NCBI RefSeq assembly: GCF_003024155.1
Contig: NZ_CP028136.1
Coordinates: 4,278,001 to 4,342,000, forward strand
DNA from: Christiangramia fulva
Lineage (GTDB): Bacteria; Bacteroidota; Bacteroidia; Flavobacteriales; Flavobacteriaceae
Length of the DNA: 64,000 bases
Reading direction: 5' to 3'
The notes beneath the pieces were generated by a model that was not told the DNA's origin, did not search any database, and was given only the letters and a program-made list of their open reading frames with translations. This document shows positions 8,890-16,687 of this stretch, in pieces (the stretch's first letter is position 1; the number at the start of each line of letters is the position of its first letter). A program made the position numbers and the translations under genes.

Positions 8890-11130
8890 ATGTCTAAGGA
8901 AAAAAAACTATGGATCGCTTTCATTTTAATTATTACAGCTTCTTTCGCCGTATTGGGCTACTACGGTTTCGAAATTTATCAGAAGGCTCCTCCAATGCCT
9001 ACCAAAATAGTTACTACTGATGGGCAAACTGTTTTTGACGGGCAGGATATTAAAGACGGTCAAAATGTTTGGCAAAGCCTGGGAGGCCAGGAAGTAGGAT
9101 CCATTTGGGGTCATGGTGCCTATACAGCCCCAGATTGGACTGCTGACTGGCTTCATCGGGAAGCTCTTTTTATTCTTAATCATTGGTCGGAAAAAGAATT
9201 TGATGTTTCTTATGAAAAACTGGGTAGTGAAGAGCAGGCGAAACTGGAGCGCAGGCTACAGATAGAACTGCGCAATAACACTTATGATCCGGGGAATAAA
9301 ACGATCAGCATTTCGCCCATTCGGGCAGAGGCTATAAAATATTTGAATTCCTACTATAAAGGATTGTTTATGAACGATCCTAAACTAGATGAGCTCAGGA
9401 ATAATTATGCCATTCCCGAAAATTCCATAAAAGACGAAACCAGAATGCGACAAATGACTGGTTTTTTCTTTTGGACTTCCTGGGCAGCAGTGACGGAAAG
9501 GCCAGGCGCAGAGGTGACCTATACGCACAATTGGCCAGCAGACGATCTTGTAGGAAATAAAGCTACTGGAGATCTACTTCTTTGGACAGGTTTCAGCGTT
9601 ATTCTGCTACTTTTCGGGATCGGGATAATGATTTTCTACCATGCCCGGATGAAAGAAGAAGAAGGACCCGACAAACCAGTACAGGATCCGTTGATGCGAC
9701 AAACTATTACTCCTTCTATGAAGGCAGTTAAAAAATATATCTGGGTAGTTAGCCTTCTTATACTAATACAAGTAACCTTTGGAGTTATTACCGCCCATTA
9801 TGGTGTGGAAGGGGATGCTTTTTATGGCCTGAATCTGGCGGATATCCTCCCTTATTCAATTTCCCGGACCTGGCATGTACAGTTGGGTATACTGTGGATT
9901 GCTACGGCTTGGCTTGCCACCGGACTTTATATTGCACCCGCTGTATCAGGTAAAGACCCTAAATTTCAAAAACTAGGAGTTAATTTCCTATTTATTTGCC
10001 TCTTAATAATTGTTCTGGGATCTATGGCAGGTCAATGGATGGGAGTAATGCAAAAGCTTGGTCTCACACAAAACTTCTGGTTTGGTCATCAAGGATATGA
10101 ATACGTGGATTTAGGCCGCTTCTGGCAAATATTTCTGCTGGTGGGATTATTTGTATGGTTAGCCTTAATGGTAAGGCCGCTGATCCCTGTTCTAAAACGT
10201 AAAACATCCGAAAGGAATTTGCTTTTAATGTTTTTAGTCTCTTCCGCTGCCATTGCATTATTTTATGCTGCCGGATTGATGTGGGGTCGCCAAACCAATC
10301 TTGCTATTGCTGAATATTGGAGATGGTGGGTTGTGCATCTTTGGGTAGAAGGATTTTTTGAAGTATTTGCTACAGTAGTATCCGCATTTTTGTTTGTAAG
10401 GTTAGGGTTACTACGTACTAAAACAGCTACACTCAATATACTTTTAGCTACAATAATATTTTTATCAGGCGGAATCATTGGTACCTTTCACCATTTATAC
10501 TTTAGCGGTACACCTAAAGCGGTAATGGCCTTAGGGGCTACTTTCAGCGCTCTTGAAGTGGTACCTTTAGTACTCATTGGGTACGAAGTATATGAAAATT
10601 ACCGGTTGAGCAAATCTACACAGTGGCTCAAAGACTATAAGTGGCCAATTTACTGTTTAATCGCTGTAGCATTCTGGAATTTTTTGGGTGCTGGAATTTT
10701 TGGATTTATTATAAACCCTCCGATTGCACTGTATTATATGCAGGGACTCAATACAACTGCCGTGCATGCTCATACAGCTCTCTTTGGTGTATACGGAATG
10801 TTGGGCATTGGATTGATGCTTTTTGTACTGCGAAGTATTTATAGGGTAAAAATATGGAACGAAAAATTAATGAGTTTTAGCTTCTGGTCTATAAACATTG
10901 GTTTACTTCTTATGGTAGTACTAAGCTTACTTCCACTTGGATTATTGCAAACAGTTGCCAGTGTAAATAAAGGAATGTGGTATGCCAGGTCATCGGAATT
11001 CCTACATCAGCCCGGAATGGATACACTTAGATGGCTCAGAGTCATAGGCGATACTATTTTCGCTATCGGATTGGTAGCCTTCGTATGGTTTGTCTTTTCT
11101 TTAAATAAGAGCGAAGAAATAAACGAGTAA
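8890..11130 (+). CDS. norB: Quinol-dependent nitric oxide reductase (qNOR), large subunit
   Basis: A 746-residue integral membrane enzyme that reduces two NO to N2O with electrons from quinol. Helix 1 (residues 7-28) leads to the periplasmic domain typical of qNOR (GQNVWQSLGGQEVGSIWGHG, then TGFFFWTSWAAVTERPG), which has no CXXCH, so it carries no heme c. A 12-helix heme-copper-oxidase-like core follows with the active-site histidine in VHLWVEGFFEVFATV (about 482) and GTFHHLYFSGTP (about 530). No norC is present, consistent with qNOR. The single gene ends before a strong terminator at 11211. Confidence 0.96.
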   Translation: MSKEKKLWIAFILIITASFAVLGYYGFEIYQKAPPMPTKIVTTDGQTVFDGQDIKDGQNVWQSLGGQEVGSIWGHGAYTAPDWTADWLHREALFILNHWSEKEFDVSYEKLGSEEQAKLERRLQIELRNNTYDPGNKTISISPIRAEAIKYLNSYYKGLFMNDPKLDELRNNYAIPENSIKDETRMRQMTGFFFWTSWAAVTERPGAEVTYTHNWPADDLVGNKATGDLLLWTGFSVILLLFGIGIMIFYHARMKEEEGPDKPVQDPLMRQTITPSMKAVKKYIWVVSLLILIQVTFGVITAHYGVEGDAFYGLNLADILPYSISRTWHVQLGILWIATAWLATGLYIAPAVSGKDPKFQKLGVNFLFICLLIIVLGSMAGQWMGVMQKLGLTQNFWFGHQGYEYVDLGRFWQIFLLVGLFVWLALMVRPLIPVLKRKTSERNLLLMFLVSSAAIALFYAAGLMWGRQTNLAIAEYWRWWVVHLWVEGFFEVFATVVSAFLFVRLGLLRTKTATLNILLATIIFLSGGIIGTFHHLYFSGTPKAVMALGATFSALEVVPLVLIGYEVYENYRLSKSTQWLKDYKWPIYCLIAVAFWNFLGAGIFGFIINPPIALYYMQGLNTTAVHAHTALFGVYGMLGIGLMLFVLRSIYRVKIWNEKLMSFSFWSINIGLLLMVVLSLLPLGLLQTVASVNKGMWYARSSEFLHQPGMDTLRWLRVIGDTIFAIGLVAFVWFVFSLNKSEEINE

Positions 11131-11210
11131 TCCTTTTCATTCCATGAAGCTATAAAAAGATGTTTTGTAATGATTTGAAATTCTATTGAATATATTCTTT
11201 TTGTGCAATG

Positions 11211-11255
11211 AGCCAGATGATTCATAAAAATATAATGTTTCATCTGGCTTTTTTA
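11211..11255 (+). terminator. Rho-independent terminator after norB
   Basis: Perfect 10-bp stem AGCCAGATGA (11211-11220) / TCATCTGGCT (11240-11249) followed by a T-run. It lies 80 bp after the norB stop. Confidence 0.85.
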
Positions 11256-11442
11256 TAAAGATCACATATCACGTTATTTGTTAACACATTTATCCTCCTC
11301 TTCTTCCATATTTTCACCATCCATGACATAAATTCGACAGTAGGATTATCTGATTTCTATTTTAGTACCTACTGCACTATTCTCATATACATTTGGGTGC
11401 ATAGTAAAATAGGTAAGTTACTGAGGACCTGAATGTTTAAAC

Positions 11443-11457
11443 CTGGAGCTACTCCAG
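11443..11457 (-). terminator. Short hairpin directly after doxX stop
   Basis: CTGGAG-CTA-CTCCAG, a perfect 6-bp stem with a 3-nt loop, 4 bp beyond the doxX stop on the minus strand. It has only a weak T-tail, so termination is likely but not certain. Confidence 0.5.
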
Positions 11458-11461
11458 TTAG

Positions 11462-11875
11462 TTATATGGATTTTAGAACAAGATCAAAAGAGTATTTTCC
11501 GCTTCCCAAAATCAGCAAAGGCAAATACAGTGATAGATAAAGAAGTCCTAATTCCTTATTTATAAAGGGATCATTGCCATGAATCATAAAGACCGCAACT
11601 AACATGGTGATCATTGGTGCAATAACCGCCAACCGTGTAACCACACCAAAGAAAATAAATATGGAACAAACCACTTCTGCAAATATTGTGAGAAACAGGG
11701 AGAATCCTGGGCTAAGGCCCATCACTCCTGGAAATTGTATTTCTCCACCTGACAATAGCATTTGTAATTTTGGAATTCCGTGCGTAAGCATTAGCGCCGC
11801 TACCGCTGCTCTAAGGACCAATAGCACAGCATCAACCTGTGAGGGTGAATAGTCCGTTTTAAAGATTTTATTCAT
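11462..11875 (-). CDS. DoxX-family membrane protein
   Basis: 137 residues with four transmembrane helices in the DoxX arrangement: LVLRAAVAALMLTHGIPKL near the N-terminus, then AEVVCSIFIFFGVVTRLAV, and a central loop HGNDPFINKELGLLYLSLYLPLL. DoxX proteins are quinone- or thiol-related membrane proteins of poorly defined function. It is the last gene of the minus-strand run that begins with the YceI gene at 15.8 kb; 12 bp separate it from ygiD. Confidence 0.92.
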   Translation of the reverse strand: MNKIFKTDYSPSQVDAVLLVLRAAVAALMLTHGIPKLQMLLSGGEIQFPGVMGLSPGFSLFLTIFAEVVCSIFIFFGVVTRLAVIAPMITMLVAVFMIHGNDPFINKELGLLYLSLYLPLLILGSGKYSFDLVLKSI

Positions 11876-11887
11876 AACTAAATATTT

Positions 11888-12718
11888 TTAACCAATTTTT
11901 ACTGAAGTCATTGTTAAAGATCCTGCCACCGCCTTGTCGTTAAAAAAGGTAACCTCATCATTTTCTTTTTTGAGTCCAAGACTATACAAAAGTGGGATAT
12001 AATGTTCGGGAGTGGGAATGGCAAGTTTAGCTTCATGACCTAGATTTTCATAGTTGATTAACTTATAAAAGTCACCGGACAGAATATGCTTCTTAAATCT
12101 TTGGTTCATCTCCAGCGCCCAGTCGTAGCCGTAACCGGGTTCCTCTATTTTATTCCAGGCAACCATACGGAGATTATGCACCATATTGCCACTGCCGATA
12201 ATCAATACCCCACGTTTTCTCAACTCAGCCAATTCTTTGGAAAGCTCAAAATGATATCTCGCACTTTTGGTAAGATCAATACTGAGTTGCAATACCGGAA
12301 TATCGGCTTCAGGATACATATGCCTTACCACCGTCCAGGTGCCATGGTCTAAACCCCAATCATGATCTTCTTCTATATGTGTAGATCTTACCAATTCCTT
12401 GGTTTGTCTGGCCAGGCCTGGACTCCCCGGAGCAGGATATTGCACTTCGAAAAGCTCTTTTGGAAAACCTCCAAAATCATGTATTGTCTTAGGAAAATCC
12501 ATACTGGTAATACGGGTACCATGAGATAGCCAGTGGGCCGAAATTACGAGCACTGCCCTGGGAGTGTGGATCTCTTTTGCCATTTTTGTCCACCGGCTAC
12601 TAAATTCATTATCCTGTATCCCATTCATCGGGGAACCATGGCCAATGAAAAGCACTGGCATCTGAGAATCCTGTTTTGGAAGGGAAGATGTGAAATTATT
12701 AAAGACAGAAAGTGACAT
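11888..12718 (-). CDS. ygiD: LigB/YgiD-type extradiol dioxygenase (4,5-DOPA dioxygenase family)
   Basis: A 276-residue single-domain class III ring-cleaving dioxygenase. Visible family signatures are MPVLFIGHGSPMNGI (metal-binding His near residue 27), VLVISAHWLSHGT (second His), the GLDHGTWTVVRHMYP motif (catalytic His), and GSGNMVHNLR. YgiD-type enzymes contain Zn or Fe and cleave catechols such as DOPA in vitro; the physiological substrate is unknown. A 19-residue N-terminal extension precedes the usual start, so translation could begin at the internal Met20. It sits between DoxX and a YceI gene in a probable operon. Confidence 0.93.
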   Translation of the reverse strand: MSLSVFNNFTSSLPKQDSQMPVLFIGHGSPMNGIQDNEFSSRWTKMAKEIHTPRAVLVISAHWLSHGTRITSMDFPKTIHDFGGFPKELFEVQYPAPGSPGLARQTKELVRSTHIEEDHDWGLDHGTWTVVRHMYPEADIPVLQLSIDLTKSARYHFELSKELAELRKRGVLIIGSGNMVHNLRMVAWNKIEEPGYGYDWALEMNQRFKKHILSGDFYKLINYENLGHEAKLAIPTPEHYIPLLYSLGLKKENDEVTFFNDKAVAGSLTMTSVKIG

Positions 12719-12736
12719 AATTTTAATTTATAAAGG

Positions 12737-12791
12737 GAGGAAGCAGGTAGGGAGATCCAAAACCTCATAAGCTTTCGGACTCTGCTTCCTC
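12737..12791 (-). repeat. Intercistronic hairpin between yceI-like gene and ygiD
   Basis: GAGGAAGCAG (12737-12746) pairs with CTGCTTCCTC (12782-12791) around a 35-nt loop. It lies between two minus-strand genes and lacks a T-run. The arm resembles that of the hairpin at 8541-8605 (GGAAGCAG), and it may be a processing or partial-termination signal. Confidence 0.5.
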
Positions 12792-12802
12792 ATTAAAAAA
12801 TC

Positions 12803-13375
12803 TTATTGTTTCTTGAATTCGGTATCAATATCAAGCAAAACATTGTCGCTCAGGACAGCTTCCGGAAAATTGGGACCTAAATTATAATCCGACCTTTTTA
12901 CATTTCCGGAAATGGCAAAGCCTGCACTCACCTGTCCGTTCTGAGGGTTTTTCACTTGCCCGCGGTACCATACATCCAAGGTCACAGGTTTTGTTATTCC
13001 ATGAAAAGTTAGATTTCCAGTAACTTTGTATTTGTCTTCTCCAACTTTTTTTGAAGACGTACTTTTAAAAGTCATTTCCGGATATTTTTCAGCATCGAAG
13101 AAATCGGGACTCCTTAAATGATTATCTCGCATTTCTACTCCTGTATTAATGGAAGGTACCTCTATGGCCATTTCATATTGTGCGTCGCTGAAATCATCTT
13201 CCGCCGCCCCGATGGTACCGTCAAATTTGTCGAATTTACCTTCAACTTCAGAAATACCCATGTGAATAATTCCGAAAGATACTTGAGTATGAGCGGGATC
13301 GGCTTTCCAGGTTGTTTGTGCAAGAGTCGTCGCGCTTAAAAAAGCAATTGTAATTAATGATAGTAGATGTTTCAT
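12803..13375 (-). CDS. YceI-family periplasmic lipid-binding protein
   Basis: 190 residues. A signal peptide (residues 1-20, ending TTLAQ) precedes a complete YceI lipocalin-like domain: TTWKADPAHTQVSFGIIHMGISEVEGKF, DNHLRSPDFFDAEKYPEMTF, and GFAISGNVKRSDYNLGPNFP near the C-terminus. YceI proteins bind polyisoprenoids or other amphiphiles in a beta-barrel. It is the secreted paralogue of the cytoplasmic YceI encoded at 15.3-15.8 kb in the same run. Confidence 0.94.
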   Translation of the reverse strand: MKHLLSLITIAFLSATTLAQTTWKADPAHTQVSFGIIHMGISEVEGKFDKFDGTIGAAEDDFSDAQYEMAIEVPSINTGVEMRDNHLRSPDFFDAEKYPEMTFKSTSSKKVGEDKYKVTGNLTFHGITKPVTLDVWYRGQVKNPQNGQVSAGFAISGNVKRSDYNLGPNFPEAVLSDNVLLDIDTEFKKQ

Positions 13376-13407
13376 TTTATTAAGTTTTATTTTTTTATAT
13401 GTTATTT

Positions 13408-14061
13408 TTAATAGGCCGCAGTAAACCGCTGGTTAATATGTGCTGCTTTCTCGGCTTCATCCACGAGAACCACCGCGGTATCCTGCACAGAAAGATCACT
13501 TTTCCCCTCCTTATCGAAAACAGGTTTATCAAAGCCTTTTCTGTATTTATTCCTGCGCTCCTGGGGTTTTCCCGGCGCCATTTCAATGGCCGGACTAAAG
13601 AAAGTCCAGTTTAATTTGTCTTCCCCTTTTAGTATCTCAAGGTACTCACAAGCAGCCTTAGCTCCTGGCTTGATGGCTTCCGGGAAATTAGGATCATCTA
13701 TCACTCGTGTCCTTTCATTAAGATAAAGACTGCCAGCCCCGCCTACCACAATAAGACGCTTTACCCCCGACTCTTTCACCGCCTGCTGAATGGCCTTTGC
13801 GCCTTCAAGGTAGTTCCGGTAAATATTTAGATTATTCCAGCCAGGATTGAAGGCACTTATCACTACATCATTACCTTTCAGGACTTCGACTAACTTCTCC
13901 GTTTGCTTAACGTCAATTGCCGAGGTTCTTAAAAGCGCACTATTAGCAGAAATTTTTTTTATGTTTCTTGCTACTGCTGTGACTTGATGCCCCCTGTTCA
14001 AAGCTTCTTTCAAGACTTCTGATCCTACAAATCCCGTAGCGCCTATAATTGCAATTTTCAT
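13408..14061 (-). CDS. NAD(P)-binding oxidoreductase (NmrA/SDR-like)
   Basis: 217 residues with an N-terminal Rossmann motif KIAIIGATGFVGSEVLKEA, then VTAVARN and GNDVVISAFNPGW, RLIVVGGAGSLY and LNWTFFSPA. This matches the atypical short-chain family of NAD(P)H-binding oxidoreductases related to NmrA and biliverdin reductase B. The Tyr-Lys pair of classical SDRs is not evident, as usual for this subgroup. The substrate is unknown. It has the same direction and short spacing as its neighbours, fitting a stress or redox operon. Confidence 0.9.
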   Translation of the reverse strand: MKIAIIGATGFVGSEVLKEALNRGHQVTAVARNIKKISANSALLRTSAIDVKQTEKLVEVLKGNDVVISAFNPGWNNLNIYRNYLEGAKAIQQAVKESGVKRLIVVGGAGSLYLNERTRVIDDPNFPEAIKPGAKAACEYLEILKGEDKLNWTFFSPAIEMAPGKPQERRNKYRKGFDKPVFDKEGKSDLSVQDTAVVLVDEAEKAAHINQRFTAAY

Positions 14062-14073
14062 TTGATAATTTTT

Positions 14074-14766
14074 TTAATTACAGTTTCTATCCCTTGAACA
14101 GGAATCACCTTCAAAAATTTTTAATTCAGGTTTTCTTTCTTCCCAAACCTTTTCTAACGTTTCTAAAAAAGCTTCAACAGGCTGAGCTCCGGAAATAGCA
14201 TATTTATCATCGAAAACAAAGAAAGGAACGCCTCGCACCCCAATATTTTGCGCTTCCATTTCATCCTGCTTCACTTCGTAAGCGAAAGCATCAGATTTCA
14301 ATTTTTCTCGGACTTCTTCGCCCTTCATCCCAATAGATTCACTGATCAACGCGAGAACTTCGATATCATCAATATTCCTTGCTTCTTCAAAATGAGCTCT
14401 AAATAGTGCTTCTTCGATTTCATTGCCCAACCCTTTTGTCTTTGCCAGTTGAATGAGTTGGTGCGCCCTAAATGAATTTGCGAGAATTCCCTTTTCTATA
14501 TTCAGATTTATTCCTACTTCCTCAGCCATACTAATGGCTCCATGGAACATTTGCCTTGCCTGGGCTTTGGTTACCCCTTTTATCTTAACAAAATAATCCA
14601 AAGTGCTGGTATTAGGATCTGTGTGTAAGGAAGGATCAAGCTGAAAACTTTTCCAGACGATCTCCACCTGATCTCGTTGGGGAAATTTTTCGAGTGCTGC
14701 CTCCAATTTTTTCTTTCCTATATAGCAGAAAGGACATCTAATATCTGACCAAATTTTTATTTCCAT
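14074..14766 (-). CDS. DsbA-family (FrnE-like) thiol oxidoreductase
   Basis: A 230-residue cytoplasmic protein (no signal peptide) with the DsbA/2-hydroxychromene-isomerase-like fold. It begins MEIKIWSDIRCPFCYIGKKKLE with a CPFC redox pair at 11 and 14. A helical insert follows, then GVRGVPFFVFDDKYAISGAQP with the cis-Pro loop and the family's GAQ signature. FrnE-like enzymes act in oxidative-stress or polyketide redox chemistry; the role here is not known. The last residues carry two more cysteines (DSCSRDRNC), an unusual tail. Confidence 0.92.
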   Translation of the reverse strand: MEIKIWSDIRCPFCYIGKKKLEAALEKFPQRDQVEIVWKSFQLDPSLHTDPNTSTLDYFVKIKGVTKAQARQMFHGAISMAEEVGINLNIEKGILANSFRAHQLIQLAKTKGLGNEIEEALFRAHFEEARNIDDIEVLALISESIGMKGEEVREKLKSDAFAYEVKQDEMEAQNIGVRGVPFFVFDDKYAISGAQPVEAFLETLEKVWEERKPELKIFEGDSCSRDRNCN

Positions 14767-14772
14767 ATCTAT

Positions 14773-15249
14773 TTATTTTACTGTGTAACCCGATGCTTCA
14801 AAAAGTTGACGAATTTCTTGTTTCGCTACAACTTCTTTACTGCTAAGGGATACTTCCTTTAAATTCTCTTGTATGCTAATTTCTACGACCCTTGAATTAG
14901 GAAGCTGTTGTTGTAGGTCAACCCTTCTTCCGTGACTATTCACCGGTGATATTACCCATACCGGCTTTTGAGTAGTCACCTCTTTTACCTTTTCAATCAT
15001 ATCTTTTGAAGGCGGTGCCTGCATAGAGATTAAAATTTTATCGGCTTCCCAGCATCCATCCTTTTCACAGCCTATAAAATCTATTTCAGCCCTTAACTTT
15101 AAAAAATTCAAGCTTTTTTTTAGGTGCTCCTTTGTCTCAGCATTTCCAACAACAAAAAGCAACCGATGGTTAGAACTGCCTAGAACCTCAAAAAATTCCG
15201 GGGCTAGCCCCTCGCTATCACTTAAAATCGCTATTGTTTTTGTTGCCAT
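14773..15249 (-). CDS. Unrecognised Rossmann-like protein
   Basis: 158 residues, not recognised. The secondary-structure pattern alternates beta strands and helices (TKTIAILSD, RLLFVVGNAET, DKILISMQAPP, PVWVISPV), suggesting a nucleotide-binding-like fold without a clear glycine motif. Two cysteines occur in FIGCEKDGC. It is sandwiched between the cytoplasmic YceI and the DsbA-like gene and is surely co-transcribed with them. A redox partner role is only a guess. Confidence 0.7.
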   Translation of the reverse strand: MATKTIAILSDSEGLAPEFFEVLGSSNHRLLFVVGNAETKEHLKKSLNFLKLRAEIDFIGCEKDGCWEADKILISMQAPPSKDMIEKVKEVTTQKPVWVISPVNSHGRRVDLQQQLPNSRVVEISIQENLKEVSLSSKEVVAKQEIRQLFEASGYTVK

Positions 15250-15277
15250 TTGTATCGATAATTTAAAACAGGTATGA

Positions 15278-15300
15278 GGAAGGTGAGATTTTCACCTTCC
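15278..15300 (-). repeat. Intercistronic 9-bp perfect hairpin
   Basis: GGAAGGTGA (15278-15286) pairs perfectly with TCACCTTCC (15292-15300) around a 5-nt loop, just after the stop of the first YceI gene on the minus strand. It has no T-run. This suggests mRNA stabilisation or partial attenuation within the operon. Confidence 0.55.
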
Positions 15301-15315
15301 GCTACTGCCTTTGTT

Positions 15316-15843
15316 TTAAGCCTGTTTTATAAATTGAACATCGACGTTTAATCTAACCTGGTCACTGACCACTACGCTACCAGCCTCGGTAACAGCATTC
15401 CATTTTAATCCGAAATCTTTTCGATTGATTTTCCCACTTACTGTCAATCCGGCTTTCGTTTGGCCGTAGGGGTCTTCCACTACTCCTCCAAATTCAACCT
15501 CAAGCGTGACAGGCTTTGTAGTATTTCTAATAGTCAGTTCTCCATGAAGTTCGTCAGAATTCACATCAAAACTTTCGGCCTTAAAGACCAATTGTGGATG
15601 CTCCTCTGCGGCAAAAAAATCGTCAGATTTCAAATGCTCATCACGGTCCTTATTATTGGTATCGATCGATTTTACATCCGCTTTGAATTCTATATTTTTT
15701 AATTTTTTAAAATCATTCCCATTACTCTCAACTTCACCTTCAAAAGCTTTAAACTTTCCGGTTACTGTAGAAATCATGAGGTGTTTTACTTTAAAAGTAG
15801 CTTCACTGTGAGTTGGATCAATTTTCCATTTTGTAGTTGCCAT
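15316..15843 (-). CDS. YceI-family protein, cytoplasmic form
   Basis: 175 residues, a complete YceI domain without signal peptide: TTKWKIDPTHSEATFKVKHL, GKFKAFEGEVES, DEHLKSDDFFAAEEHPQLVF, and AGLTVSGKINRKDFGLKWN. It is the first gene of the minus-strand run and is preceded by a clear Bacteroidetes promoter and a CRP-type palindrome. YceI proteins bind hydrophobic ligands such as isoprenoid quinones. A cytoplasmic and a secreted YceI in one operon suggest handling of the same ligand on both sides of the membrane (inference). Confidence 0.94.
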   Translation of the reverse strand: MATTKWKIDPTHSEATFKVKHLMISTVTGKFKAFEGEVESNGNDFKKLKNIEFKADVKSIDTNNKDRDEHLKSDDFFAAEEHPQLVFKAESFDVNSDELHGELTIRNTTKPVTLEVEFGGVVEDPYGQTKAGLTVSGKINRKDFGLKWNAVTEAGSVVVSDQVRLNVDVQFIKQA

Positions 15844-15879
15844 AATTTTTGTTTTTAGATTAATAATTTATTTATGATA

Positions 15880-15911
15880 CAAATGTATGGCCAGACACGG
15901 CTTGAGACCAA
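15880..15911 (-). promoter_or_regulatory. Bacteroidetes promoter of the YceI operon
   Basis: On the minus strand a perfect -7 box TACATTTG (15887-15880) lies 21 bp after a -33 TTG (15911-15909), matching the TTG-N(17-23)-TAnnTTTG consensus. Transcription would begin near 15875, about 30 nt before the ATG. Confidence 0.7.
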
Positions 15912-15913
15912 TG

Positions 15914-15949
15914 ACCTATGATAAGAAATAGGTGTGATCTATGTCACAC
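15914..15949. promoter_or_regulatory. CRP-type palindrome plus adjacent inverted repeat
   Basis: 15932-15949 reads GTGTGA-TCTATG-TCACAC, an exact match to the TGTGA-N6-TCACA consensus of CRP with extended arms. Next to it, ACCTAT-N8-ATAGGT (15914-15933) is a second inverted repeat. The CRP-like site is centred about 60-66 bp upstream of the predicted start of the YceI operon, the classical class I activator position. The upstream gene encodes a Crp/Fnr protein whose recognition helix contains RETLSRLR, compatible with TGTGA. Confidence 0.65.
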
Positions 15950-15996
15950 TTTTTCCTTAATGACTTGTTAATAGAGGTAAGGTATCTTTCCGAATT

Positions 15997-16569
15997 TTAA
16001 TGCAGTTGACTGCGCAATCGGCTTAATGTTTCTCGGGTGACCCCTATATAGGACGCAATCATGTGTTGGGGAACCCTTTGAGAGATATCGGGAAAATCAT
16101 GAAGTAACTTAAGATAACGCTCTTCTGCCGTGGTACTCATGGTGTCCATGAGCCTTCGTTGTGTGACAATTAAATTATTCTGAATAAGAATGCGAAAATA
16201 CCGTTCAAAACCAGGTATCTCCTTAAGCAGTAAGTCCCAGGAATCTTTGGTTATAAGCAGTAGCTCGCTATCCTCCATAGCTTCAATATTGTAGTCTGAT
16301 GTTTCCCCGGTAAAAAAACTGTAAAGATCTGCTGCCCACCATCCCTGCATAGAAAACTGCAAAATGTGCTCATTTCCTTTATCGTCTATGATGAAACTTC
16401 TGAGCAGCCCCTTCTCTACAAAAGAAGTATAAACACAGCTATCTCCATCCTCTAAAAGAAAACGCTTCTTTCTAAGTTTCTTAGGAATGAATAAGGTTTT
16501 TGCATATTCAAATTCTTCACTAGAAAGGCTAATTGTTTCATTTAACTTTTTTCGTAGAACTTCAAACAT
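15997..16569 (-). CDS. Crp/Fnr-family transcriptional regulator
   Basis: 190 residues. A cyclic-nucleotide-binding-like N-terminal domain (FLLEDGDSCVYTSFVEKGLLRSFI, ADLYSFFTGETSDYNIEAMEDSEL) is followed by a long dimerisation helix and an HTH (VPQHMIASYIGVTRETLSRLRSQLH) that ends the protein, as is common in Bacteroidetes members. No cysteine cluster is present. The gene lies directly upstream of, and in the same direction as, the YceI operon; the palindrome between them suggests that it regulates that operon. Confidence 0.92.
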   Translation of the reverse strand: MFEVLRKKLNETISLSSEEFEYAKTLFIPKKLRKKRFLLEDGDSCVYTSFVEKGLLRSFIIDDKGNEHILQFSMQGWWAADLYSFFTGETSDYNIEAMEDSELLLITKDSWDLLLKEIPGFERYFRILIQNNLIVTQRRLMDTMSTTAEERYLKLLHDFPDISQRVPQHMIASYIGVTRETLSRLRSQLH

Positions 16570-16687
16570 TTTACTTTTTGTAACTAATAACCTTAATTAA
16601 CTTCTGAAAGGTCCCATAAATGTAGAAAATCATCAATGATTAGATTTTATTTATTCTAATTAATTTCCCGTATAGTATAAAACTATC

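Larger units (their letters stand above)
11131..11461. other. Convergent spacer between norB and doxX
   Basis: Holds the norB terminator and a small hairpin behind doxX, both listed separately. No coding potential was recognised. Confidence 0.5.
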
